Source of the DNA: a virus
Virus record (IMG/VR): IMGVR_UViG_3300023278_002279
Span: 1 to 33,803 of that record
DNA length: 33,803 bases
Direction: 5' to 3' (one strand)
The number at the start of each line of letters is the position of its first letter. Position 1 is the stretch's first letter. The position numbers were made by a program, and so were the translations under genes. Positions 1 to 5,659 of this stretch are shown one piece after another. A model generated the notes under the pieces. That model was given only the letters and a program-made list of their open reading frames with translations. It did not search any database and had not been told where the DNA came from.

Positions 1-1
1 G

Positions 2-172
2 GGCGCGGACTTGAGAGGCGCGGACTTGATAGCCGCGAACTTAGCATCCGCGAACTTGAGAGATGCGGACTTGAGAAGATCAATCTTGAGAGATGCGAAC
101 TTGACAGGCGCGAACTTGACAGGCGCGAACTTAGAATCCGCAGACTTGAGAGGCGCGAACTTGGAAGGCACA
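2..172 (+). repeat. Tandem 15-bp repeats encoding pentapeptide repeats
   Basis: About eleven consecutive 15-base units of the type TTGAGAGGCGCGGAC run in frame from the window edge. They diverge mainly at the second and third codons and keep the pattern TTR-N6-GCG-RAC, which encodes L-x-x-A-(D/N). The repeat is explained by the protein and has no spacers, so it is not a CRISPR array. It continues upstream of the window. Confidence 0.9.
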
Positions 173-385
173 CCGATTATTTATATGGACAATGTCGGTG
201 ATTCTAATCGTCGCCCATTCTTGCATGAAGAATTAGTCCATGCAGGATGTTTTCAAGATACACCTGATAAGCTAAAAGAGGCTGTAAAAATAAAATACAA
301 TGTTGGTAGTGACGGTTATAAGGAATATATGGCATTCATTGAAATGTGCAATGCTTATCTCTATGGCGAGGGGGGGTTAGAATGA
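2..385 (+). CDS. Pentapeptide-repeat protein, 5' end outside window
   Basis: The frame is open to the first base of the window and the repeat pattern already runs there, so the gene is partial and the TTG at position 11 is not a convincing start. The visible part has about 11 A-(D/N)-L-x-x repeats, which in this family fold into a right-handed quadrilateral beta helix, followed by a non-repeat C-terminal part of about 70 residues (from TPIIYMDN) that I do not recognise. Pentapeptide proteins include DNA mimics such as Qnr and MfpA, but nothing here shows that function. The stop overlaps the next start as ATGA, so the two genes are translationally coupled. Confidence 0.85.
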   Translation, partial: GADLRGADLIAANLASANLRDADLRRSILRDANLTGANLTGANLESADLRGANLEGTPIIYMDNVGDSNRRPFLHEELVHAGCFQDTPDKLKEAVKIKYNVGSDGYKEYMAFIEMCNAYLYGEGGLE

Positions 386-807
386 AAACTATGAAGCTAG
401 TTAAAAATCCAACCGGGCGGCGCTATGGTTATATTGACCATGATTTTGATAGAGCGAGAGAAGATGGCCTATTAGTCAATAAACCTATACCGATGGATAA
501 AGAAGATTGCGTTGCTTCCGTTGAACGCTGGCAACGTTTTGCTAATACGCACCCAGAACCTCAGAAAAAGTTGGTCGCACAGCGTAGAATAGCGAGAGCA
601 TTGATTGCTTACCAAAAGCTAATTACACCAAAATTTGCCGTAGGCGATAAGGTGCAAGTGCTTAACAAAAAACGAAAAGCCCTCATGCAGGAAACCTATT
701 TGATAACGAAAGTGATCGAATTGAATGGGGCAGCATGGTATGCGCTAAAGAATGCAGTTGGGCTAACATTGTCGCCCTGCAAGGCTTCTCAATTGGAGGC
801 GGTATGA
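382..807 (+). CDS. Hypothetical phage protein, 141 aa
   Basis: I do not recognise this protein. The start at 382 was chosen because a G-rich Shine-Dalgarno stretch (GAGGGGGGG, around 369-377) lies just upstream and the ATG overlaps the preceding stop; the frame is open further upstream but without a better signal. The protein is basic and soluble. A middle segment (about residues 60-85, with [20 protein letters not shown]) is probably helical, and the C-terminal part ([13 protein letters not shown] onward) looks like a small beta barrel of SH3/KOW type. It overlaps the next gene by four bases (ATGA), consistent with one polycistronic message. Confidence 0.7.
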   Translation: MKTMKLVKNPTGRRYGYIDHDFDRAREDGLLVNKPIPMDKEDCVASVERWQRFANTHPEPQKKLVAQRRIARALIAYQKLITPKFAVGDKVQVLNKKRKALMQETYLITKVIELNGAAWYALKNAVGLTLSPCKASQLEAV

Positions 808-1028
808 GACATTATCTAATAATACAAAAGAATGCTGGTAACGGTTGGGAGAAAGACGGTAGCGCGATTACAGACCTTTCTATTTTGCATGATGATTTAG
901 ATAGCGATGCTAGACATAACGCAGGTGTCGCTTATCGGGCTATTGATAGGCACACACACGAAATCGTTATCCCAGCTATCGTTTATGTTGAAATTGTCGA
1001 AACCGAAAAGACTACTATAAAGTGGTAG
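804..1028 (+). CDS. Hypothetical small protein, 74 aa
   Basis: Starts at ATG 804, inside the preceding stop codon, with a strong GGAGG at 795-799. An upstream in-frame GTG at 735 would lie deep inside the previous gene and lacks this signal, so the shorter form is preferred. The sequence begins [19 protein letters not shown] and has alternating hydrophobic residues typical of a small alpha/beta fold. No family is recognised. It is the last gene before an inverted-repeat-rich non-coding stretch that may end this transcript. Confidence 0.7.
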   Translation: MRHYLIIQKNAGNGWEKDGSAITDLSILHDDLDSDARHNAGVAYRAIDRHTHEIVIPAIVYVEIVETEKTTIKW

Positions 1029-1035
1029 CAACATC

Positions 1036-1095
1036 CTTGACCGCTGCGCCTTAACAATCGAATTTAGTAAATGAACCAGTGGCGGTCAAGTTTTT
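1036..1095 (+). terminator. Possible intrinsic terminator with long loop
   Basis: The arms CTTGACCGC (1036-1044) and GCGGTCAAG (1082-1090) are perfect 9-base complements and are followed directly by TTTTT at 1091-1095. The U-tract argues for a terminator of the small-gene operon above, but the 37-base loop is long, so a different structured element is possible. Confidence 0.5.
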
Positions 1096-1114
1096 ATTGA
1101 GAAGTTTTGTAATC

Positions 1115-1148
1115 TAAGGTGCGTGAGATTAGCGTCCGTTGCACCTTA
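1115..1148 (+). other. Inverted repeat / hairpin
   Basis: TAAGGTGC (1115-1122) is perfectly complementary to GCACCTTA (1141-1148) with an 18-base loop. The segment TGCACCTTAACAA (1140-1152) is a 12-of-13 match to TGCGCCTTAACAA (1045-1057) in the preceding inverted repeat, so the two elements look related. There is no U-tract, so this is more likely an mRNA structure or protein site than a terminator. Confidence 0.4.
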
Positions 1149-1224
1149 ACAACTATATACAAAGCGACGGGCGATGCAAATAATGAGGCATTGCCCAATT
1201 ATTCAAGGAACGCGAGGGCAAGTG

Positions 1225-1440
1225 ATGGATATGTATTTAATTGATTGTGATTATGGCGGATATGACACATATGGCGGTTTTGTAATAGCTGCAAAAAATG
1301 AGGCTAATGCGATAGCGATAGCTCAAACCTATCAATCAAATGTATTTACTGATGATGAAAGTACAATCAAAATAATAGGAAAAGCAAGCGATGATATAAC
1401 AGAAGAAGGTTTATTGCTTGCTAGTTTCCACGCTGGATAA
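1225..1440 (+). CDS. Hypothetical small protein, 71 aa
   Basis: Starts MDMYLIDCDYGGYDTYGG. The ATG at 1225 follows GAGGGCAAGTG, one of several copies of the same ribosome-binding cassette in this region; the longer frame from 1174 has no such signal and runs through the hairpin zone. The protein is acidic, with an alternating strand-helix pattern (YLIDCDYGGY, FVIAAKNEANAIAIAQTY) like small phage proteins that sense or handle an amino-acid patch, but no family is recognised. It is separated from the gene above by the two inverted repeats and so may be the first gene of its own unit. Confidence 0.65.
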   Translation: MDMYLIDCDYGGYDTYGGFVIAAKNEANAIAIAQTYQSNVFTDDESTIKIIGKASDDITEEGLLLASFHAG

Positions 1441-1477
1441 GACAAATAGTTAAGCTAAAAGAAAATGAGGGCGAGTG

Positions 1478-1720
1478 ATGGCAGACGTTACCAGAGAGAA
1501 AGAGACACTTAATTTTTTATGTAATCATTTCGATATTGGTCACGGAGATTTGTTGAGTGTTGAATATGTAACTCATAATTTCCATCAATTCAGAGTATTT
1601 AATCCAATTAGCGCTGAAAAAATTAGCGTGGTGATGCAAGAGTTTCACGGGAACGGTGAATTTTTCTTAGCTGGATATTGTAAAACAAACAAGCGGCTTT
1701 ATATTCGAGATAATAGTTAG
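1478..1720 (+). CDS. Hypothetical small protein, 80 aa
   Basis: Starts MADVTREKETLNFLCNHF. The cassette GAGGGCGAGTGATGGCAGAC precedes and includes the start; the adjacent GTG at 1475 could also serve, adding one residue. The same cassette with the same first residues (MAD) starts the gene at 1990, which suggests exchange of start regions among these small genes. The protein is soluble, with no motif I can name. An 81-base spacer with two short hairpins follows. Confidence 0.65.
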   Translation: MADVTREKETLNFLCNHFDIGHGDLLSVEYVTHNFHQFRVFNPISAEKISVVMQEFHGNGEFFLAGYCKTNKRLYIRDNS

Positions 1721-1801
1721 TGAGAATAACGCATTATAACGGCTAACTAATGGAAATTTTCCTTTTCGTTAGTACATTTTCACGAGTGAAAAAGAGGGAA
1801 T

Positions 1802-1987
1802 ATGTTAACAGTCAAAAAGCTACAATTAAAGATAGATGATAAGTTGGAAGAAATTAGGGATCTTCAAGCTGGGATAGAACATCTGCAAAACGAGTGTGAG
1901 CATGAAAGCGCACATAAGGAAGATGTTTGGTGGATTTGTGATAAATGTGAATTAGCAATGATAGGTTTCAAAGAAAGCGAGGACTAG
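1802..1987 (+). CDS. Small coiled-coil, zinc-ribbon-like protein, 61 aa
   Basis: An N-terminal helix (about residues 1-32) has heptad-like leucines and isoleucines (LQLKIDDKLEEIRDLQAGIEHLQ). The C-terminal half carries C-x-H (CEH, residues 32-34), another His and the pair C-D-K-C (about residues 46-49), a pattern able to hold one zinc ion. AAAGAGGGA lies before the ATG. The stop overlaps the next gene's GTG-ATG start. A role in nucleic-acid binding or as an adaptor is plausible but is inference only. Confidence 0.6.
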   Translation: MLTVKKLQLKIDDKLEEIRDLQAGIEHLQNECEHESAHKEDVWWICDKCELAMIGFKESED

Positions 1988-1989
1988 TG

Positions 1990-2226
1990 ATGGCAGACTT
2001 GTTTACAGCAGGTCAGATACACCTCAATTTGGACAAGGTAGTGACGTGGAGTTTTTCTGAGGGCGAGTTTCTTCATGATGACTCCGCACTAATTGTCGAA
2101 TTCGATCACGAGATAGAGTCTAGCCATAATTCGCAAGGGCGTAGGCGTTGGTATTATCGTAACGAGTATGGAGACGATATTGATATTGCCTACGCTAAAC
2201 TGGCTGAAGAAAACGAGGGCGAGTGA
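1990..2226 (+). CDS. Hypothetical acidic protein, 78 aa
   Basis: Starts MADLFTAGQIHLNLDKVV at an ATG directly after GTG at 1987, using a variant of the local ribosome-binding cassette (GAGGACTAGTG). The protein is acidic with several aromatic residues (TWSFSEGEF, RRRWYYRNEYGDD), consistent with a small beta-rich domain. No family recognised. Its last codons (GAG GGC GAG TGA) double as the ribosome-binding site of the next gene. Confidence 0.65.
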   Translation: MADLFTAGQIHLNLDKVVTWSFSEGEFLHDDSALIVEFDHEIESSHNSQGRRRWYYRNEYGDDIDIAYAKLAEENEGE

Positions 2227-2227
2227 T

Positions 2228-2539
2228 ATGAGTGGTGGATCGTTTAATTATTTTTGTTATGACAGCGTTGGGAGTGGAGCTTTAGATAATCTTGATGATT
2301 TACGTGATATGGAGTCTTATTGTCGCAAGCTAGGAAAACATGAAGCGGCAGATGAATTATATGAATACCTCCTGTTTCTTGAGACAGTCGAGCGTAGAAT
2401 GGCAGTACAACATAAGCGGATACAAAATTTATGTCGTGCTGTTGAGTGGGAAGCATCGGGTGATATAGGGATTGAAGGTATTGATATAGCTTATCGTAAA
2501 TTGATAGGTAGTGAAGATGGAAAAGGTGAGGGCGAGTAA
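2228..2539 (+). CDS. Phage protein of the MSGGSF type, 103 aa
   Basis: The N-terminus MSGGSFNYFCYD matches a recurring phage protein type that begins MSGGSF(D/N)Y; its function is unknown to me. The start at 2228 is chosen because the conserved motif begins there and GAGGGCGAG sits just upstream; an in-frame ATG at 2168 lies inside the previous gene. The rest is largely helical (LDDLRDMESYCRKLG, DELYEYLLFLETVERRM). It ends GEGE-stop, so the end of the gene again carries the GAGGGCGAG cassette although no gene follows directly: a terminator comes next. Confidence 0.75.
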   Translation: MSGGSFNYFCYDSVGSGALDNLDDLRDMESYCRKLGKHEAADELYEYLLFLETVERRMAVQHKRIQNLCRAVEWEASGDIGIEGIDIAYRKLIGSEDGKGEGE

Positions 2540-2563
2540 CTTGACAATCTCTAGCCATTTCGC

Positions 2564-2588
2564 AAGCCGCCCGTGATAGGCGGTTTTT
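2564..2588 (+). terminator. Intrinsic terminator (copy 1 of 3)
   Basis: Stem CCGCC / GGCGG (2567-2571 and 2579-2583), extended by flanking A-T and G-T pairs, with loop CGTGATA and a TTTTT tail (2584-2588). Nearly identical hairpins occur at 4005-4029 and 4199-4223, each followed by a promoter. Confidence 0.88.
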
Positions 2589-2610
2589 ACAACTTCTTTA
2601 CTATTGGTAC

Positions 2611-2639
2611 TTGACAAGGTATACACTATGGTATATACT
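2611..2639 (+). promoter_or_regulatory. Sigma70-type promoter with overlapping dyad
   Basis: TTGACA (2611-2616), a 17-base spacer and TATACT (2634-2639) give a near-consensus promoter. The spacer and -10 region contain an imperfect dyad with arms GTATA (2619-2623) and TATAC (2634-2638), well placed for a repressor. The stretch from the -10 to the start codon at 2674 is almost identical to the leader of the - strand operon at 7665-7727. Confidence 0.88.
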
Positions 2640-2673
2640 TTAATTAATCAAGTAAACAAAACGGAGCGACACA

Positions 2674-3120
2674 ATGAATAACGAACTAGTGAAACAAGAA
2701 ATTGAAAAAATTATAGCAAGTGAAGTCGACGCAGCATGGCGACAATACCCCGCAGGCGTAGCACAGAAAAAAGAGCTAACAGAACTTGGCATTATCGACC
2801 TTATGCCAGCAAACTTCGGTCACACGGACGCTAAAGTAGTTCTGGAAGCATTGCAAGAAAAAGTTACTGGAAATTTTGATGATGTTGTTACATTCAAAAG
2901 CAAACTCATGGAATTAATCAATGAGGTTGAAGAAGAAGTTGAAGAAGAAGTTGAATTAACATCACACCAAAAACAAGAAATCGCAAACTGTTATGCCCAG
3001 ATAGAAATGTTGAAGAGTGACATTCGGCGGCGCGGTCATAAAGGGGGTTACATTTTATCAGACCTTCGGCATAGCATTGAAATGTATCATGATGAAATCG
3101 CAAAGATAAAAAAGCTATGA
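2674..3120 (+). CDS. Hypothetical acidic helical protein, 148 aa
   Basis: First gene behind the 2611 promoter; the start follows CGGAGCG. The protein is predicted mostly helical and charged. A run near residues 89-96 (EEEVEEEVE) comes from a short imperfect 12-base repeat (GTTGAAGAAGAA, about 2926-2953). The C-terminal third looks like a helical hairpin (HQKQEIANCYAQIEMLK, LRHSIEMYHDEIAKIKK). No known family. The strong, probably regulated promoter suggests early or switch-controlled expression. The stop overlaps the next start (ATGA). Confidence 0.72.
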   Translation: MNNELVKQEIEKIIASEVDAAWRQYPAGVAQKKELTELGIIDLMPANFGHTDAKVVLEALQEKVTGNFDDVVTFKSKLMELINEVEEEVEEEVELTSHQKQEIANCYAQIEMLKSDIRRRGHKGGYILSDLRHSIEMYHDEIAKIKKL

Positions 3121-3521
3121 AGAAGCAACATAACTTCAAATTCTATGAGCATGTGATGGATATGCTCAGAGGACTAGCAACATCAAACGGAATGAGCAAC
3201 ACGGCTATTTTAGAATTACTTATCATTCAAGCTAGGAGTAACCCTATGTATACCGAAACATTTGAGCATGTAGAATATAAAGATGACTCACAATGCGAAA
3301 CGTTAGTTGTCCGCGTGATGAGTGACGGAAATCTAAATGCTTATCGGAAAATTGAGAACTACGAACATAATCCGATACTCGAAATTGAAGAAATCACAGA
3401 GCAAGAAATTCGCTTGTGCCTGGCGATAGGACATGATGTAACACTACGTTATGACATTGCTAAAGAATATGCAAACGATACATCCAAAATCAAACAGAAA
3501 CGCACGGCGACTAATATTTAA
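3117..3521 (+). CDS. Hypothetical protein, possible ribbon-helix-helix N-terminus, 134 aa
   Basis: Coupled to the preceding gene by ATGA. Residues about 5-42 (a short strand NFKF, a helix around YEHVMDMLRGLATSNG, then MSNTAILELLIIQA) resemble the strand-helix-turn-helix plan of Arc/CopG-type DNA-binding proteins, but this is a weak by-eye match. The C-terminal 90 residues are unrecognised and acidic. Part of its N-terminal coding sequence is repeated directly after its stop codon. If the ribbon-helix-helix reading is right it could regulate its own promoter or the matching one at 7699-7727. Confidence 0.65.
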   Translation: MKKQHNFKFYEHVMDMLRGLATSNGMSNTAILELLIIQARSNPMYTETFEHVEYKDDSQCETLVVRVMSDGNLNAYRKIENYEHNPILEIEEITEQEIRLCLAIGHDVTLRYDIAKEYANDTSKIKQKRTATNI

Positions 3522-3629
3522 ACATCAAACGGAATGAGCAACACGGCTACATTAGAAATGCTGAATTCAAGAACATGGGAGCAAGAAAATGAGAGAAATA
3601 ACTATTGTTCTAAACAAAGATTATTATGA
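3521..3629 (+). pseudogene. Remnant duplicate of the 3117 gene
   Basis: Positions 3521-3549 repeat 3179-3207 exactly (29 bases), in the same reading phase, and similarity continues weakly for about a dozen bases. The copy reads as codons 24-32 of the upstream gene, then diverges. It contains ATG at 3534 and an open frame of 31 codons to 3629 that runs into the next gene out of frame. It looks like the scar of a tandem duplication or of a replacement event, not a working gene. Confidence 0.5.
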
Positions 3630-3948
3630 TAAAAATACTATAACTCGTAACCACTTAAAAACGACCCTCCCTATCGCAATCAAGGTGGGATGGGTTGAGC
3701 TAGGTGCGATGATATTTCCAGAAGAAATAAGCGATACGAAAAAGAAAGATTCTCTGGGGAGAACGATATATCAGTATGATAGCGTTAAGTTTGTTATCCG
3801 ACGCAAAACGGGGAGTGTGTCGTCACTGGGGTTCTTTGGACTCGATAGGCCCGAAACAGAGTTTTATCAAGACCAACGAAACGCGAGGGCGCTTAGTTAT
3901 GAAGCGCGCAGACATAAAGCATACGCTTGGCTGAAAAACAAAACATAG
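3589..3948 (+). CDS. Hypothetical basic protein, 119 aa
   Basis: Starts MREITIVLNKDYYDKNT after GGGAGC with normal spacing. It is basic, with a positively charged C-terminus (ARRHKAYAWLKNK), and no transmembrane segment or named motif. Last gene of the unit that begins at 2674; a strong terminator follows about 60 bases downstream. Confidence 0.65.
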   Translation: MREITIVLNKDYYDKNTITRNHLKTTLPIAIKVGWVELGAMIFPEEISDTKKKDSLGRTIYQYDSVKFVIRRKTGSVSSLGFFGLDRPETEFYQDQRNARALSYEARRHKAYAWLKNKT

Positions 3949-4004
3949 AGATGCCAGAACGTGTTTCTTGTTTCGCAAAGTGAAAAAACGAAACCCAAAG
4001 CCCC

Positions 4005-4029
4005 AAACCGCCCGTAATAGGCGGTTTTT
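4005..4029 (+). terminator. Intrinsic terminator (copy 2 of 3)
   Basis: AAACCGCC (4005-4012), loop CGTAATA, GGCGG with TTTTT (to 4029). Stem and loop match the copy at 4199-4223 and differ by one loop base from the copy at 2564-2588. Confidence 0.9.
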
Positions 4030-4033
4030 GCGT

Positions 4034-4062
4034 TTGACAAAATGGCAATTATTGGTTATGAT
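4034..4062 (+). promoter_or_regulatory. Sigma70-type promoter for the gene-less transcript
   Basis: TTGACA (4034-4039), a 17-base spacer and TATGAT (4057-4062), five bases after the U-tract of the preceding terminator. No gene begins in the next 190 bases other than a start-stop. Confidence 0.85.
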
Positions 4063-4068
4063 TAAGTT

Positions 4069-4223
4069 CCCGACATCAATCACGGAGTAATCTTATGTAG
4101 CATAAAAAGGGTTTGGCAGTGTCCCCTCTGAACAACTGACCAACAGATAAAATATAGAGGTTGACGGCAAAAACCCTCATAATAAATATCCCGTCCCCAA
4201 GCCGCCCGTAATAGGCGGTTTTT
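4069..4223 (+). ncRNA. Candidate structured small RNA (promoter-to-terminator unit)
   Basis: A consensus promoter ends at 4062 and an intrinsic terminator ends at 4223, so a transcript of about 155 nucleotides is expected. It has no useful reading frame: GGAG at 4084-4087 precedes ATG at 4095, but the very next codon is TAG (4098-4100). Further on AGGGTTT (4108-4114) can pair with AAACCCT (4171-4177), enclosing CCTCT (4125-4129) with AGAGG (4156-4160). I read this as a phage small RNA or a regulatory leader for the next genes. No known RNA family is recognised. The exact 5' end is an estimate. Confidence 0.5.
4199..4223 (+). terminator. Intrinsic terminator (copy 3 of 3)
   Basis: CCGCC (4202-4206), loop CGTAATA, GGCGG (4214-4218), TTTTT (4219-4223). 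It shares stem, loop and the trailing GCGTTT with copy 2, so the terminator and its downstream edge were probably duplicated as one unit. Confidence 0.9.
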
Positions 4224-4250
4224 GCGTTTACAGCCAACTTGTGCTATGAT
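4222..4250 (+). promoter_or_regulatory. Extended -10 promoter
   Basis: TGCTATGAT (4242-4250) is an extended -10 element. A partial -35 TTGCGT (4222-4227) lies 17 bases upstream, overlapping the terminator tail. Transcription should start near 4257, which is also an in-frame ATG of the next gene. Confidence 0.65.
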
Positions 4251-4286
4251 TGAGGCATGATTGATAATATGGAAGGTGGAATGCCT

Positions 4287-4631
4287 ATGTTAATAGAGGC
4301 AATTTGTTTACACTTGATAGCCGATTGGATATTCCAAAATGACTGGATGGCAAAGAATAAAGGGTCTCTCGCACATCCTGCCGCTTGGGTACATGGAGGT
4401 ATCCACTTTCTAGCTATGCTGATATTGTTTGCCCCAATGGTAGCAGGTGCTATTGCACTCGTTCATATGCTTATCGATACACGTAAACCTCTAGGTGGGT
4501 GGTCTAAATTCTATCGCCAAACGACTGAGGGCGAATACGCTATCCATGTCAGTATATGGCTTGACCAAGTAGCACATATTGTCGTTCTTTATTTAGCGGT
4601 AAAAATAATTGAACTGTTAGGACGGGCATGA
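4287..4631 (+). CDS. DUF3307-like small membrane protein
   Basis: The N-terminal pattern H-L-x-A-D-W-x-x-Q-x-D-W-M-A-x-N-K is the hallmark of DUF3307 phage and bacterial membrane proteins (function unknown). Hydrophobic segments cover the N-terminus, the HFLAMLILFAPMVAGAIALVHML stretch in two parts, and a C-terminal VAHIVVLYLAVKIIEL. The start at 4287 is supported by GGTGG seven bases upstream and by the family's usual short N-terminus. ATGs at 4257 and 4281 are in frame; use of 4257 would make the mRNA leaderless given the promoter position. The stop overlaps the next gene (ATGA). Confidence 0.75.
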   Translation: MLIEAICLHLIADWIFQNDWMAKNKGSLAHPAAWVHGGIHFLAMLILFAPMVAGAIALVHMLIDTRKPLGGWSKFYRQTTEGEYAIHVSIWLDQVAHIVVLYLAVKIIELLGRA

Positions 4632-5332
4632 AACAATTATCATTTTGGGATGACTGCTGGATGTGGGGTAGTGAACCGCTTGTTAAGCATCCCCATTCCG
4701 ATGCTCGTTATTTTCATGGTGTCTCCGATACACTACTCCGAAAGATTATAGATCGTGAGTGGATACGCACTTATTCTTTATGGCGGCGCGATATGATTGC
4801 TATCAAGACTGATGAAAATGAGCTACTTGAGGTCATGGCTTTATTTATAGAAGCACATCAGGGCAATTATAAAAATGTTCAAGATTATATTGCGGTGCGG
4901 ATAGGCTGTAGTCAACCGCGTGTTTCGCGTCTTTTGAGAATGATTAACATTGATATTTTTCTCGATGAAATGAACAATTATGAATATATTAACCAAAATA
5001 TGGCTTTCATTAGTAGTGAGGCAATAGATTCAACGTGGAAACCATCCGAGAAGGTCATACAGCGCAAAAAACTAAGTATGCCTCGTATTTGTGCTGGAGG
5101 GTTTGAAGGATGCACAGGGGATAGCACGTCTGGTAAAATTCCTTTGTGCTTACCGTGCCATAAGAAAGCAAGTCAAGACTATGGGCTGATGATCTCGTAT
5201 CCTCATTGGCTATTGGCAGAGATAGAACGTATCCGCAATGAGCATTACAAGGCGACAGTAGATGCGTGCTATGAAGATCATCATGGTACAATGTCGATAG
5301 ATGAACTTGAATCATACTTAGACGCTGGATAA
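4628..5332 (+). CDS. HTH and zinc-finger-like DNA-binding protein, 234 aa
   Basis: Residues about 82-105 (VQDYIAVRIGCSQPRVSRLLRM) read, in two parts, as a helix-turn-helix with the Q-P-R-V-S-R-L recognition-helix pattern. Residues 155-178 carry Cys155, Cys162, Cys174, Cys177 and His178, a likely zinc site; the LCLPCHKKA segment is reminiscent of the end of HNH-type zinc sites, but the catalytic HNH pair is not visible. I infer a transcription regulator or other DNA-binding protein. It is coupled by ATGA to the DUF3307-like gene and followed by the structured 327-base gap, whose downstream operon it might control. Confidence 0.65.
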   Translation: MKQLSFWDDCWMWGSEPLVKHPHSDARYFHGVSDTLLRKIIDREWIRTYSLWRRDMIAIKTDENELLEVMALFIEAHQGNYKNVQDYIAVRIGCSQPRVSRLLRMINIDIFLDEMNNYEYINQNMAFISSEAIDSTWKPSEKVIQRKKLSMPRICAGGFEGCTGDSTSGKIPLCLPCHKKASQDYGLMISYPHWLLAEIERIRNEHYKATVDACYEDHHGTMSIDELESYLDAG

Positions 5333-5344
5333 TATTCTTACATA

Positions 5345-5655
5345 GGTCACACGACCATTTAGAAATCTGGGCAACCATGCCTAACTTTTCTTCTTAAAAT
5401 AGAGCCATTGTCTTCCCAATGGCTCGAAACATTTCTAGGCATAGTAAACGCTTTGGCAATAGCTACTATAAAAACACAATCCATAGATGGTCGCCTAACG
5501 TAGTGAACGCACTCAAGATACTGAATACGGTTTGTTAGTAATTATTATCACGTAATTGAGAATACACGGATTCAGAGAACCGTGTACAAATAAACGGTAA
5601 GGCGTAACAGGTGCAATTCCTGATATTGTGACTTCAAAAACGTTAGGGGGCTAAC
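5345..5655 (+). promoter_or_regulatory. Structured intergenic RNA, possible cis-regulatory leader
   Basis: The 327-base gap 5333-5659 has no gene of any size I would defend. It holds a nested set of perfect inverted repeats: CGACCAT (5352-5358) with ATGGTCG (5487-5493), inside it ATGCCTA (5377-5383) with TAGGCAT (5436-5442), inside that GAGCCATT (5402-5409) with AATGGCTC (5418-5425). Downstream are AGTG-AACG-CACT (5502-5513), TACACGG with CCGTGTA (5563-5586, 10-base loop) and CAGG with CCTG (5608-5622). CTAACG (5495-5500) could pair with CGTTAG (5641-5646), competing with the hairpin that holds the next gene's ribosome-binding site. No clear promoter was found inside, so it is probably read through from 4250. 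Its class is unknown. Confidence 0.5.
5642..5655 (+). promoter_or_regulatory. Hairpin sequestering the ribosome-binding site
   Basis: GTTAG-GGGG-CTAAC: the G-run that must serve as Shine-Dalgarno for the ATG at 5660 forms the loop and upper stem of a perfect 5-base-pair hairpin. This would lower initiation unless the stem is opened, for example by pairing of CGTTAG with CTAACG at 5495-5500. Confidence 0.5.
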
Positions 5656-5659
5656 ACAC

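Noticed and set aside
2-172. CRISPR array
   Set aside because: The 15-base repeats are adjacent without spacers, are in frame and encode pentapeptide repeats.
2244-2626. Two - strand open frames of 104 and 65 residues
   Set aside because: Both lie opposite well-supported + strand genes or across the terminator and promoter, with no ribosome-binding site.
5563-5640. tRNA, group I intron or cobalamin-riboswitch reading of the gap
   Set aside because: CAGG-TGCAATT-CCTG looks like a T-arm but no acceptor stem or anticodon arm fits. TTCAGAGA resembles the group I R element, but there is no room for P3 and P8 and no matching S. GGTGCAATTCC resembles part of the B12 element, but the conserved CCGC-ACTG core is missing.
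5493-5648. Integron attC-like site
   Set aside because: GCCTAAC and GTTAGGG resemble the outer boxes, but the second does not fit GTTRRRY, no integron integrase is present and the internal boxes are missing.
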